Shown here: positions 8,539-17,426 of the stretch, piece after piece
Numbering within the stretch: the stretch's first letter is position 1
Layout of the letters: every line of letters starts with the position of its first letter
Source of the DNA: Streptomyces sp. ML-6
GTDB lineage: Bacteria > Actinomycetota > Actinomycetes > Streptomycetales > Streptomycetaceae
Reading direction: 5' to 3'
DNA length: 64,000 bases
Assembly: GCF_030116705.1 (NCBI RefSeq)
Contig: NZ_JAOTIK010000001.1
Span: forward strand, 186,001-250,000
Program-made: the position numbers and the translations under genes
The notes under the pieces: generated by a model
Seen by the model: the letters and a program-made list of their open reading frames with translations, nothing else
Told to the model about the DNA's origin: nothing
Databases searched by the model: none

Positions 8539-9723
8539 TCACCAGGCCGCGGGCAGGTGTAGAGGGCTGCGGGTGACGGTCCCGTGCCGCCACCTGATGT
8601 CGTCGGCGGTGATGGTGAGGCGCAGGGCGGGCAGGCGGTCGGCGAGGCGGTGGAGGGCGAGCTGGAGTTCGGCCCGGGCGAGCCAGGTTCCCAGGCAGTA
8701 GTGCCGGCCCGCGCCGAAGGCGAGGGAGGGTTTCGGCAAAGGCGCGAACAGATCGTCGTGGGGGTTGCCCGGGAAGGCCGCCGGGTCGCGGTTGGCGGCG
8801 ACATGGTCGGTCGTGACGAGGTCGCCGGTGCGGATCATCACGCCGCTGAGCAGGATGTCCGCGGTGGCGGCGAGGACGTGGCCGGGGCGCTCCTCGCGGT
8901 CGCCGAGTGGAATCAGGTGGAGCAGGCGTTCGGTGAGGGCCTCGGCCGCCTGTTCGTCGGCACCCAGCCGGGCCCAGGCTCCGGGCTGTTCGGTCAGCAG
9001 GTAGAGAAGGGAGTTGCTGAGCATGGTCATGGTGGTGTCGTGACCGCCGACGATCATGGTGGAGATCAGGTTGACCAGCATGGCCTCGGGGATGCCGCCC
9101 TCGCGGCCGGTGGCCCGGACCACGGAACTGACCAGGTCGTCACCCGGTTTGCTGCGTCTGGCGGTGATCAGCGCGGTGGCGAAGTCGGCCAGTTCGCGCC
9201 GGGCGCACTCGCCCTCTTCCGGTGCTGCGGTGGCCCCGGCGAAGGCATGTTCGGCCCAGCGGAGCAGCCGCTCGGTGGGAACGTCGTCGACGGCCAGCAG
9301 TCGGTGAATGACCATGCAGGGCAGGGGCAGGGCGTAGTCGGTGACGAGATCGGCGGGCGGCCCCTGCTCGACGAAACCGTCGAGCAGCTGGTCCACGACC
9401 CCGGCCACCCAGGGCCGCATGTGCTCGACCGCTCGCGGAGTGAAGGCCCGGCCGACGGCCCGTCGCAGGCGCAGGTGCGCGTCGCCGTCCTGCCGTCCCA
9501 TGGAATCGCGGCTGTCCAGCAGGCTCGGGCCGTCGACGACCGGCGGTGCGTCAGGTGCGTGGACCGGTGAGCGCCCGAAGCGGGGATCGGTCAGGACCTG
9601 GTGCACGTCGTCGTACCGGGTGACGAGCCAGACCGGTGTGCCGTTCGGCAGTTCGATGAGCCGAGGCGGCCCCGGCACCGGGGCTTCCACCCGGTGCAGG
9701 GGGACGGTACGGGCGAGGGGCAC
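8539..9723 (-). CDS. Cytochrome P450 lacking the ExxR motif
   Basis: 394 aa, normal P450 length. The GTG at 9723 is fixed by an AGGAGG ribosome site a few bases upstream; the longer frame is discarded. Visible landmarks are the C-helix HLRLRRAVGRAFTPR, the I-helix oxygen-activation motif GGHDTT and the heme loop FGAGRHYCLG with the Cys ligand. In the K helix, where almost all P450s carry Glu-x-x-Arg, the sequence is TERLLHLIPLG. Aligned on the following IPLG, the Glu and Arg positions are Arg and His, and no Glu-x-x-Arg occurs nearby. Streptomyces CYP157 proteins are a known precedent for ExxR loss. No ferredoxin gene is adjacent. The substrate is unknown. Confidence 0.9.
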   Translation of the reverse strand: MPLARTVPLHRVEAPVPGPPRLIELPNGTPVWLVTRYDDVHQVLTDPRFGRSPVHAPDAPPVVDGPSLLDSRDSMGRQDGDAHLRLRRAVGRAFTPRAVEHMRPWVAGVVDQLLDGFVEQGPPADLVTDYALPLPCMVIHRLLAVDDVPTERLLRWAEHAFAGATAAPEEGECARRELADFATALITARRSKPGDDLVSSVVRATGREGGIPEAMLVNLISTMIVGGHDTTMTMLSNSLLYLLTEQPGAWARLGADEQAAEALTERLLHLIPLGDREERPGHVLAATADILLSGVMIRTGDLVTTDHVAANRDPAAFPGNPHDDLFAPLPKPSLAFGAGRHYCLGTWLARAELQLALHRLADRLPALRLTITADDIRWRHGTVTRSPLHLPAAW

Positions 9724-10082
9724 GGTGTTCCTCCTGGTTCCTGCTGCGCCGACGAACGACGTCCCGGACGGCCGGGCACGCCTCATACTCAACCAACGAC
9801 AAACCCCTCGTTCGAGCCACCAGTGATTTATTGGACTTTTTGGCTCTGGAATCCATCCGCCGGGGTTCCATGCGGGAACATCCGGTTGGCCGCCTCCGGC
9901 AATGTCGGCGCGTGCCACACCGGTGATCGGCGCCTCGCCGCGTTGCCGGACCGACGGAAGGCCCCGTCTTCCGCCGACTCGGCCCGGTCCCCCGACACCA
10001 CCCGAGGCCCCCGATCGGTGCAGCGCGGAGATCCCGGACCAGTGGGCCCGGGACCGATACCACCGTCGGCGTCGAACGGTCG
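9724..10082. other. Intergenic region with AT-rich promoter stretch
   Basis: 359 bp between the P450 start and the 3' end of the surface protein gene. The part at about 9790-9860 is clearly AT-richer than its surroundings and probably holds the P450 promoter. I see no small gene or clear operator. Confidence 0.5.
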
Positions 10083-11318
10083 TCAGCTCGGGTTCTGGGC
10101 CCGGCGACGGCGCACGAGGAGAAGCACGCCCGCGCCCGTGGCCACCGCTGCGGCAGCCGCGCCCGTGATCGGCAGCGCCGGGGAGCCGGTTTCCGCCAGG
10201 ATTCCGCCGCCCGTCGTGCTCCCGTCGTCACCGGCCGTCGACGAGCCGCCTCCCGAACCACCCGAGCCGCCGACCGAGCCGCCCGAGGAATTGTCCGAGC
10301 CACCCGTCGAGCCACCCGAGGCATCGCCCGAGCCGCCCGTCGAGCCGGTCGGTCCCCTGCCCGTGACGTCCAGTGTGATGTCGGCCTTGTCATTGGCCTT
10401 GTTGGGGTCGAAGGGTCGTGCTTCGGTGCTCAGGGCCACCCGGCCCTTGGCGTTCGCCACCCGCTTGTCGATCTTCAGCTCGAAGGTGTAGGTCTCCTGG
10501 CTGCCCTCGTTCAGCGACCGCATGCCGCAGACGTACGCATTGCCCTTGGCCCGGCAGAACTGGCCGCGCTTGACGACCGACGTTCCGGCGGGAGGCGTGA
10601 CCGTGACGCTGACGGACCGCTCCCCCTCTTTGGTCAGAATCCAGGCGGGCCCGGCGTTGATGAACTTCACCTTCATCGTCACCGTGTCACCGACGCTCCC
10701 CTTCAGCGCGGCACCCGTCACCTGGTAGTCGGCCGTGTTGACGGAGGTGACGGGTACATCGACAAGTCTCGCGGATCCCTCGCCCCCGGCCTGTCCCTCG
10801 ACCAGTTTCACCGCCGGCGCGGTTCCCGCCACCGGCGGAGTGCCGTTCTCGTCCTCTCCGGGATCGACGTCCCAGACACTCACCCGCAGTTCGTCGTTGA
10901 GCGCGCGGTCCAGTGCCTCGACGCGGAGAGGCTTCTCGGGCGTGTGGACGGTGCCCGGCTCCACCACTTGGTCGAACGCGCACACCGCGGTCCATCTCTC
11001 GGGCATCTCGTCGTAGGACCGGACCTGCTGTGTCCGGCAGTTGGCGGGAACCTCCGCGAAGTCGAGCCCTCGGGTGACGGCGTAGTAGACCCATACCTTC
11101 TCGACTGCCTTGGTGCCCTTGTTCGCCACGGTGGCCGGCAGATCGAAACTGCTCCCAGGTTTCACCCCGTTGACCGGCGCGATGCCTCCGACGACCAATT
11201 CGGGTGCGGTTTCATCGCCGAAGGCGGCGGGAGCCGCGGCCAGTGCGATCAGTCCGGCGGCTCCGAGGACGGCGGTAACGGCACGGGAGGTGCGACGGCT
11301 GTGCGGGGGTATCGGCAT
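10083..11318 (-). CDS. Secreted protein with C-terminal sortase signal (LAETG)
   Basis: 411 aa. The N-terminus has RRTSR followed by a hydrophobic stretch ending in AAPAAFG, a Sec or Tat signal peptide. The body looks like beta-sandwich domains (DUF11/CARDB-like, with repeated vxxxVTVxPPAGT-type strands) and has four Cys that could form disulfides. A Gly/Ser-rich wall-spanning linker follows, then LAETG at about residue 374, a hydrophobic helix and the basic tail RRRR. LAxTG is the signal for actinobacterial class E sortases. Eight residues further on, LPITG is also present. The ATG at 11318 has a GAGG-type ribosome site. It is probably a wall-anchored surface protein; the ligand is unknown. 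Confidence 0.85.
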   Translation of the reverse strand: MPIPPHSRRTSRAVTAVLGAAGLIALAAAPAAFGDETAPELVVGGIAPVNGVKPGSSFDLPATVANKGTKAVEKVWVYYAVTRGLDFAEVPANCRTQQVRSYDEMPERWTAVCAFDQVVEPGTVHTPEKPLRVEALDRALNDELRVSVWDVDPGEDENGTPPVAGTAPAVKLVEGQAGGEGSARLVDVPVTSVNTADYQVTGAALKGSVGDTVTMKVKFINAGPAWILTKEGERSVSVTVTPPAGTSVVKRGQFCRAKGNAYVCGMRSLNEGSQETYTFELKIDKRVANAKGRVALSTEARPFDPNKANDKADITLDVTGRGPTGSTGGSGDASGGSTGGSDNSSGGSVGGSGGSGGGSSTAGDDGSTTGGGILAETGSPALPITGAAAAAVATGAGVLLLVRRRRAQNPS

Positions 11319-11480
11319 GGAGAGATCCTCTGTCGGCACGCGGGAAAACAGACGGTGGCTTCCAGGAAAAAGTTTTCCGTTCCCTAGACTCTTCTCTGCC
11401 TCGAACGGTTGCGCGGCCGGTGCTTCCTTCGCCTTGCGCTCACACCGGCCGGACACCGCGAGCCCCGTCCCCGCCGTCGG

Positions 11481-12815
11481 CTACGCCACCGTGCGGATGA
11501 GCTTCTTGTTGACGAACTCCTCGATGCCCGGGCGGCCCAGCTCTCGGCCGAAGCCGGAGCGCTTGATGCCGCCGAAGGGCAGCTCGGCGCCCTCGGCGCC
11601 GACGCCGTTGATGAACACCATGCCGGCCTCGATGCCGTCGGCGACGCGGGCGGCCTGTACCGGGTCTGTGGTGAAGACGTACGACCCGAGACCGTACGGG
11701 GTGTCGTTGGCGATCCGCAGCGCGTCCTCCTCGTCGGCTGCCCGGAAGACCATGGCGACCGGGCCGAAGAGTTCCTGGTGCGCCGTGGCGTGCTCGGTGG
11801 TGAGACCGGTGAGGACGCCGGCCGGGAAGCGGGCGCCGCTGCGTTCGCCCCCGGTGTGCAGGGTCGCGCCTTCCGCGACGGCGGCGGCCACCTGGCGCTC
11901 CAGGGTGTCGGCCGCGGCGACCGAGGACAAGGGGGCCCCGGACTGGCGGGCGAGGAGCGCGGTGGTGAACTTCTCCACGAATGTGTCGTGGAGGTCGGAG
12001 GTGACGACGAACCGTTTGGCGGCGTTGCACGCCTGGCCGGTGTTGTCGAGGCGGGCGGACACGGCGGCGTCCACGACGGAGTCGAGGTCGTCGGTGGACA
12101 GCACGATGAACGGGTCGGAGCCGCCGAGTTCGAGGACGGCCTTCTTCAGGTGCCGCCCGGCGATCTCGGCGACGGCGGCCCCGGCGCGTTCCGATCCGGT
12201 CAGGGACACGCCTTGGACGCGCGGGTCGGCGATCACTTCGGCGATCTGCTCGTTGGTGGCGTAGACGTTGACGTAGGCGCCGGTCGGGAAGCCGGCCTCG
12301 GCGACCAGCCGTTCCAGCAGTGCCGCGGTGGCCGGGCACTGCGGGGCGTGCTTGAGGACGATGGTGTTGCCCAGGGCAAGGTTCGGGGCGGCGAACCGGG
12401 CAACCTGGTAGGCGGGGAAGTTCCACGGCATGATGCCGAGCAGGACCCCCACCGGGCTGCGCCGGATGACGGCGCGGCCGGGTCCGGAGGTGACGGAGAG
12501 CTCCTCGTCGGCGAGGAACTCCTCGGCGTGATCGGCGTAGTAGTGGTAGATGTCGACACAGAAGTCGACCTCGCCCTCCGCTTCGTCGAGCGGCTTGCCC
12601 ATCTCGCGCACGATGCCCGTTGCCAGTTCGGTGCGGTGCTCGGCGTGCAGATCCCCGAGCCGGCGCAGGAGTGCGGCACGCTCGGCCACGGAGGTGCTTC
12701 GTCCCCAGGCGGTGGCCGCGTGGGCGGCGTCGACGGCCGCGGCCACCTCGGCGTCGGTGGCGGTCGGGTAGGTCCGGGTGGTCATGCCGGTGGAAGGGTC
12801 GGTGACGGCGTACAT
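11481..12815 (-). CDS. Aldehyde dehydrogenase (succinate-semialdehyde-type)
   Basis: 444 aa NAD(P)-dependent aldehyde dehydrogenase. Visible are the cofactor motif PWNFP, the catalytic Glu in LELGGSDPF and the nucleophilic Cys in NTGQACNA. It resembles the GabD2-like group that oxidises semialdehydes. Between ALLARQ and PLSSVAAADTLE the sequence is about 12 residues shorter than is normal for the family, where a VGDP...GPL loop is expected. This loop is near the active-site entrance, so activity is uncertain. It is third in a minus-strand operon after the permease and alcohol dehydrogenase and would oxidise the aldehyde made by the latter. Confidence 0.88.
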   Translation of the reverse strand: MYAVTDPSTGMTTRTYPTATDAEVAAAVDAAHAATAWGRSTSVAERAALLRRLGDLHAEHRTELATGIVREMGKPLDEAEGEVDFCVDIYHYYADHAEEFLADEELSVTSGPGRAVIRRSPVGVLLGIMPWNFPAYQVARFAAPNLALGNTIVLKHAPQCPATAALLERLVAEAGFPTGAYVNVYATNEQIAEVIADPRVQGVSLTGSERAGAAVAEIAGRHLKKAVLELGGSDPFIVLSTDDLDSVVDAAVSARLDNTGQACNAAKRFVVTSDLHDTFVEKFTTALLARQSGAPLSSVAAADTLERQVAAAVAEGATLHTGGERSGARFPAGVLTGLTTEHATAHQELFGPVAMVFRAADEEDALRIANDTPYGLGSYVFTTDPVQAARVADGIEAGMVFINGVGAEGAELPFGGIKRSGFGRELGRPGIEEFVNKKLIRTVA

Positions 12816-12903
12816 CAGGTCTCCAGGAAGTTCGGGGAGCGGTGGTGGGGGCCGCGTGTCGGACTCGTGTCCGGGTGGGCCGCGAGGCCGGTGTCGTGGA
12901 GCC

Positions 12904-14004
12904 CTACGGTTCGAGAATGGTGCGGCCCCCGACGGCGGACTTGAGGTCCTCGAAGGCGGCGGCTGCCTCGTCGAGGGGGCGGACGTTGCCGATCAGTTCG
13001 TCCAGCGGCAGCCGGCCGGCCAGGTGGAGACGGGCCAGTTTCGGGATGTCGATCGCACCGACGCTGGAGCCGTAGTTGCAGCCGAGGATGCGCTTTCCCT
13101 GGTCGGCGAGGTCGAAGAGGTTGAACGCGCCCGTGGCGTCGGTGGCGGCCATGCCGACCAGGACGGCCGCCCCGCCGGAGGTGAGCATGCCGGGGAGGGT
13201 CTCGATGACCTCGGGGCTGCCGATGGCCTCGAAGGCGTAGTCGGCCCCGTCGAGTTCTTCCCGGCACCAGGCGGCCACATCGGTCGTGGCGGCGTCGAGC
13301 GTGTGGGTCGCTCCGAAGCGTTCGGCGGCGGCCAGGCGCTCGGGCGAGAGGTCGACGGCGACGATGGGATCGGCCCCCACCAGGCGCAGGCCCATCACCA
13401 CGGACAGGCCCACTCCTCCGGCGCCGACGACAACCGCGGACTCGCCGGGCCGCACGCCGGCGGTGTTCATGACCGCGCCGATGCCGGTGGAGATGGAGCA
13501 GCCCAGGAGGGCTCCGATGCCGAACGGCAGTTCGTCGGGGACCTTGACCGCAGCCGATTCGGGAACGACGACCCGGCTCGTGAACGCGCCGAGGCCCAGG
13601 TAGGGCCAGACCTCCTCGCCCCGGGCGTCGGTGATGGGGGTCGTGCCGTCGGGCAAGGTGTTCTCCACGGCCCGGGTGCCGGTGCACAGCCAGGCCATGC
13701 CGGCCAGGCACTTGCGGCAGCGACGGCAGGGCGCGAACCAGGAAAGGACGACGTGGTCGCCCGCCTTCACCGCGCTGACGCCCTCGCCCACGTCCGTGAC
13801 CACACCGGCGGCCTCATGGCCCAGTACGAGGGGACGGTCGCTGGGCCAGTCGCCCGTCAGGATGTGCAGATCGGAGTGGCACACCCCGGCGGCGCGGACG
13901 TCGATCTCGACCTCGCCCGGCCCGGCGGGCCGGTGGGAGATCTCGCGGATGTGCAGTCCGGCGACGGGGTCGTGGGCGATGGCGGGGGAAAGGTGCGCGG
14001 ACAT
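12904..14004 (-). CDS. Zinc-dependent alcohol dehydrogenase
   Basis: 366 aa medium-chain dehydrogenase. Catalytic zinc ligands are seen in AGVCHSDLH and GHEAAGVV. The structural-zinc cluster is CRRCRKCLAGMAWLC with all four Cys. The NAD-binding Rossmann motif is GAGGVGLS. The ATG at 14004 overlaps the upstream permease stop as TGATG, so the genes are coupled. It would oxidise an alcohol imported by the permease, or its catabolic product, to an aldehyde for the next enzyme. The substrate is probably an amino alcohol or amine-derived alcohol, inferred from the permease. Confidence 0.92.
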   Translation of the reverse strand: MSAHLSPAIAHDPVAGLHIREISHRPAGPGEVEIDVRAAGVCHSDLHILTGDWPSDRPLVLGHEAAGVVTDVGEGVSAVKAGDHVVLSWFAPCRRCRKCLAGMAWLCTGTRAVENTLPDGTTPITDARGEEVWPYLGLGAFTSRVVVPESAAVKVPDELPFGIGALLGCSISTGIGAVMNTAGVRPGESAVVVGAGGVGLSVVMGLRLVGADPIVAVDLSPERLAAAERFGATHTLDAATTDVAAWCREELDGADYAFEAIGSPEVIETLPGMLTSGGAAVLVGMAATDATGAFNLFDLADQGKRILGCNYGSSVGAIDIPKLARLHLAGRLPLDELIGNVRPLDEAAAAFEDLKSAVGGRTILEP

Positions 14005-15497
14005 CAGTGGGCCTTGTTCTCTTCGGAGTTCTCTTCGGACGACGGGGTGGAGGAGAGCCGGGTGTGGGGTTTGGCGACGGCCACGTAGACCAGGCCGACG
14101 ACGAGCAGTGCGGAGAAGACCAGGACCACGGCCCAGATCTGGATCCAGCTGCCGGTCGGCGGGGCGAGTTCGGCGCGGGGCCAGGCGATGTTGACGGCCT
14201 CGAACAGCAGCCACACCACGGCGAGGACGTTGATCACCAGACCGGCCCGGCCCAGGCGGAACTCGCCCGCCGCCGGGTTCCAGCGACCGCTCAGGCGGGC
14301 GAAGAGCGCGACGAGGGCGACCGTCAGGAAGATGAAGTAGAAGCCGCCGGACCCGAAGGAGATCAGTGTGGCCGCCGCGTTGCCGTTGAGCCCGAGCAGC
14401 AGGCCGAGGCCGGCGAGGACGGCCGTCACGGTGAGCGAGGCCCAGGGGATCTGGCGCTCTCCGACCTTCGCGAGCTGGGCGGAGCAGGGCAGTTGCCGGT
14501 CGCGCGCGAAGGCGTAGACGGCCCGCCCGATGTAGGTCTGGATGGAGATGGCGCAGGCGAAGAACGCGACCAGGACAACGATGACGAACGGCTTCTCGCT
14601 CCAGCCGCCCAGGCTCTGCGCCACCGCTTCGAAGACCGGGTCCGCGGTCTTCCCGGAGACGGCGTCCTCGGGGCGGCGCAGCGAGAACGTCACCGCGACC
14701 GAGGTCAGCAGCACCGTGAACGCCACGAACACGTAGGAGCGCAGCAGCGCCCGGGGCACGCTGCGGCGCGGCTGCTCGGTCTCCTCGGCGACCTGCGTGG
14801 TCGCGTCGAAGCCCAGGAAGGCCCAGCCGGCCACGGCCAGACAGGTGACGAACCCGGCCACGACGGACCCGCCCGAGGCGGCCTCGGCGCCCAGGGTGTC
14901 GAACAGGATGCCGAAGCCGTTGTTGCGCGCGAAGAGCAGCAGGAAGACGCTGATGGCGAGGGAAGCGACGCCTTCGGCGATGATGCCCGCGTTGAGGAAG
15001 TGTTTGACCGGATTGACGCCGAGCAGGTTGATGCCCAGGGCCACGGCGATGAAGACCACCCCGAGCAGCACATGGGTCAGCGGTGACGGTGCGGAGTCGC
15101 TGAAGAGCATGTGCAGCCAGCTGGAACCGAGGTAGGCCACGGTGGTCAGGGAGGCGATGGCCGAGGCCAGGTAGATCCAACCCACCAGCCAGCCCAGCCG
15201 CGGTCCGCCCAGTCGGCGGACCCATTGGTAGACGCCGCCGGTGATCGGGAACTGCGAGGAGAGCTCGGCGTAGACCGTGGCGACCAGCAGCTGTCCCAGG
15301 AACGCGACGACGACCGCCCAGATCCATGTGGGGCCGGCGAAGACGAACCCGAGCTGGACGACGGCGTAGATGCCGACCACCGGGGAGATCGTCGCGAAGC
15401 CGAGGGCGAACACGGCCCACGGGGAGAGGGTGCGTTTGAGTTCCTGTTCGTAGCCGTACTGAGCCAGGTCACCGGCATCGGCGCGGTTGTGGTCCAC
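14004..15497 (-). CDS. APC-superfamily amino acid / amine permease
   Basis: 497 aa with about twelve hydrophobic helices. The N-terminal helix 1 region FALGFATISPVVGIYAV matches the unwound substrate-binding segment of APC transporters. ITGGVYQW and the loop AFLGFDATTQVAEETEQPRR are characteristic of the amino acid/choline/GABA permease group. The acidic tail SSEENSEENKAH is cytoplasmic. It is the first gene of the catabolic operon, transcribed from the intergenic region that contains the TetR operators. It most likely imports an amine or amino alcohol; the exact substrate is not visible. Confidence 0.92.
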   Translation of the reverse strand: MDHNRADAGDLAQYGYEQELKRTLSPWAVFALGFATISPVVGIYAVVQLGFVFAGPTWIWAVVVAFLGQLLVATVYAELSSQFPITGGVYQWVRRLGGPRLGWLVGWIYLASAIASLTTVAYLGSSWLHMLFSDSAPSPLTHVLLGVVFIAVALGINLLGVNPVKHFLNAGIIAEGVASLAISVFLLLFARNNGFGILFDTLGAEAASGGSVVAGFVTCLAVAGWAFLGFDATTQVAEETEQPRRSVPRALLRSYVFVAFTVLLTSVAVTFSLRRPEDAVSGKTADPVFEAVAQSLGGWSEKPFVIVVLVAFFACAISIQTYIGRAVYAFARDRQLPCSAQLAKVGERQIPWASLTVTAVLAGLGLLLGLNGNAAATLISFGSGGFYFIFLTVALVALFARLSGRWNPAAGEFRLGRAGLVINVLAVVWLLFEAVNIAWPRAELAPPTGSWIQIWAVVLVFSALLVVGLVYVAVAKPHTRLSSTPSSEENSEENKAH

Positions 15498-15625
15498 GTT
15501 CGTCTCCTGGCGTTGCTACGGGCGCGCGTCGGCGTCGCTCACAGGGTGGGGGTCGGCCGTCGGCCTGCCGGTTCCTACCAGCCACGGGGCTGGTGCCACA
15601 GCAGCCGTACGGGCGGCGACCATGT

Positions 15626-15666
15626 ATTGGCTCCAAGGCCAATTGCCATTTGGCTGCACAGCCAAT
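15626..15666. promoter_or_regulatory. Twin palindromic operators for the TetR regulator
   Basis: Two similar dyads lie in the 181-bp divergent intergenic region. The first is TTGGCtccaagGCCAA (15627-15642) and extends to ATTGGC...GCCAAT. The second is TTGGCTgcacAGCCAA (15650-15665). Their centres are 23 bp apart, about two helical turns, so two regulator dimers could bind one face of the DNA. The distances to the start codons (about 13 bp to tetR, 130 bp to the permease) suit autorepression and repression of the operon. Confidence 0.75.
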
Positions 15667-15678
15667 AGCATCCTTGCC

Positions 15679-16317
15679 ATGACGTCAAGGGGTGCTGGGC
15701 GACAAGTTCGCAAATCGGCGGCCGAGCGCCGCCGCGAGATCGTGGCGGCGGCCGCGAGGGTCGGGCTCGAAGAGGGCTTGGAGTGCGTCACCCGTCAGCG
15801 GATCGCCGACGGTCTCGGAGTCCAGTCCGGACTCATCCACCACTACTTCCCGGTGGTCGAGGAACTGGTGGCCGAGGCGTTCGCCGAGGCCACCACGGCG
15901 GAGCTGGACGGCCTGCTGCCCGACACCGCGGACGGGGCCGAGGACGGCGACCCCCTGGGGGTGCTCCGGCGCTTCTTCACGCTGATCTCGGGTGCCGAGT
16001 TCGACAACGTGAGCAAGCTCTGGCTCAACGCGCGCCACCTGTCCCGCTACCGCCCCGTGCTCCACGGTCAGGTCGTGAGCCAGGAGCTGCGCTGGTGCCG
16101 CCGCATCGAGCAGATCGTCGCGCGGGGCGTGAAGGAGGGGGCGTTCCGCTGCGAGGATCCGTGGGCGGCCGCCGTACGCATCCTCGCCGTCGTCGACGGG
16201 GCCGGCGCGTACATCAACACCAGCGCCGACCGTCGCGCGGCGCCCCTCACCGACCTCGCCCGCACGCTCGCAGAGGCGGAACTGGGTCTGGCGGCCGGCG
16301 ACCTGCGAATGCCCTGA
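15679..16317 (+). CDS. TetR-family transcriptional regulator
   Basis: 212 aa. The N-terminal helix-turn-helix shows RREIVAAAARVGLEEG followed by the recognition region VTRQRIADGLGVQSGLIHHYF, a standard TetR fold. The C-terminal half resembles the BetI-like effector domain. The ATG at 15679 is chosen because the DNA-binding domain begins about 15 residues later; the longer upstream frame runs through the operators. It is divergent from the permease operon and likely represses it until the substrate or an aldehyde intermediate is bound. Confidence 0.92.
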   Translation: MTSRGAGRQVRKSAAERRREIVAAAARVGLEEGLECVTRQRIADGLGVQSGLIHHYFPVVEELVAEAFAEATTAELDGLLPDTADGAEDGDPLGVLRRFFTLISGAEFDNVSKLWLNARHLSRYRPVLHGQVVSQELRWCRRIEQIVARGVKEGAFRCEDPWAAAVRILAVVDGAGAYINTSADRRAAPLTDLARTLAEAELGLAAGDLRMP

Positions 16318-16504
16318 GTCATCGCCCGTCACGAAGTGGGATGGATGGACGGTACGCCCCGGCCGGGGGTGCCGGCGGCCGAGTGCTTCGTCCCGGACGC
16401 TGCCGTGGTCGGCGCGGGTCCACAGCCGTCCCCAGCCATTGCCGCGGTGAGCTGAGACCGGGAGATCTCGGGGGGCTCATGCCTCCCCTGGTGCTTCCGG
16501 TCCG

Positions 16505-17101
16505 TCAGGCTCCGGTGGAGTTCTTGTCGCCGAGCGGCCATGCCTCGATGTCGCGGTAATGGATCGGCCCTCGGCTGCGGCCGACATTGCTCCCGACCAG
16601 GTGCAGACGTTCGGTGTGCCATTGACGACCGGTGAACCCGGCGAGCCCTTCGGCGATCTCCCCCACCGAGGACCGGTCGCCCCGGCGTGCACGGGCCAAC
16701 GTCAGATGGGGTCGCAGGGGCCTTTCCGTGAAGGCGACACCGCAGTTCTTGACGGTGGTACGCACATCGGCGGCGAGCATGTGCAGCCCGTCGAGGTCTC
16801 CCTCGATCCCGCTCCAGAGCACCCGGTCGTCGAAGTTCCCGCTGCCGCGCAGTGCCAGGCGGAGCGGCTGGTGATCCGCCGCGAGGCCGGCCAGAGGCGG
16901 GCGCAACAGCGGAACCGTCCCGACCGGGAGTTCCCCGAGGAACGCCAGGGTGATGTGCCAGTCCTCCACCCGGTTCCACCGCATCCGGGGGTGCGTGCCG
17001 TAGGCGGGGCGCAGTTCCCGGGCCAGTTCTTCTTTCGCGTGGTCGGGCGGGGCGAGCGCGATGAACACGCGAACAGTCGCGGGCTGAGTCTGATCGTTCA
17101 C
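16505..17101 (-). CDS. thpR: RNA 2',3'-cyclic phosphodiesterase (LigT/2H family)
   Basis: 198 aa, usual for ThpR. The two catalytic histidine motifs of the 2H phosphoesterases are both present as HITLAFLG (about residues 49-56) and HLTLARAR (about residue 130), each fitting H-x-T/S-L. The N-terminal strand VRVFIALAPP is typical. The enzyme hydrolyses 2',3'-cyclic phosphates on RNA ends. It is convergent with tetR and apparently a single gene. Confidence 0.9.
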   Translation of the reverse strand: MNDQTQPATVRVFIALAPPDHAKEELARELRPAYGTHPRMRWNRVEDWHITLAFLGELPVGTVPLLRPPLAGLAADHQPLRLALRGSGNFDDRVLWSGIEGDLDGLHMLAADVRTTVKNCGVAFTERPLRPHLTLARARRGDRSSVGEIAEGLAGFTGRQWHTERLHLVGSNVGRSRGPIHYRDIEAWPLGDKNSTGA

Positions 17102-17215
17102 ACCGGCCTTCGTACCGTACCCGGTGGTGGATGTGATGACCCGGGGTACGGCAGGCGAGCACTCGCGGTCGCGGTACTGGGTGGTGGTGCCGGCCCGGCC
17201 CGGTGGGGCCGTGGT

Positions 17216-17426
17216 TCAGTCCGCGGCGCAGGGGTTCCGGGTTCTCGGATCGGCGGGAAGCGGGTCCACCTCCTCCGGGGTGAGTTCCCGGTCGCCGATG
17301 ACGTCGCACAGCTAGCTCTCGGTACCATCGGTCCGGCGACAGCTGAAGCGCTTCGACGGCGTTGTCAGGCCTCTCGTACAGCACCGTGCCGCCGTCGATG
17401 GTGACGCCTCTGAAAGCGTATTGCAC
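17216..17426 (-). pseudogene. Small hypothetical gene, apparently frameshifted
   Basis: From GTG 17426 the frame reads VQYAFRGVTIDGG...LQLSPDRWYRE. Around 17305-17315 the protein-like sequence passes to another frame, which continues LCDVIGDRELTPEEVDPLPA and stops at 17216 after NPCAAD. Neither frame alone gives a plausible protein, but joined they make one of about 69 residues with normal codon bias. Either a single-base indel has inactivated the gene or the base call is wrong there. I do not recognise the family. Confidence 0.5.
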
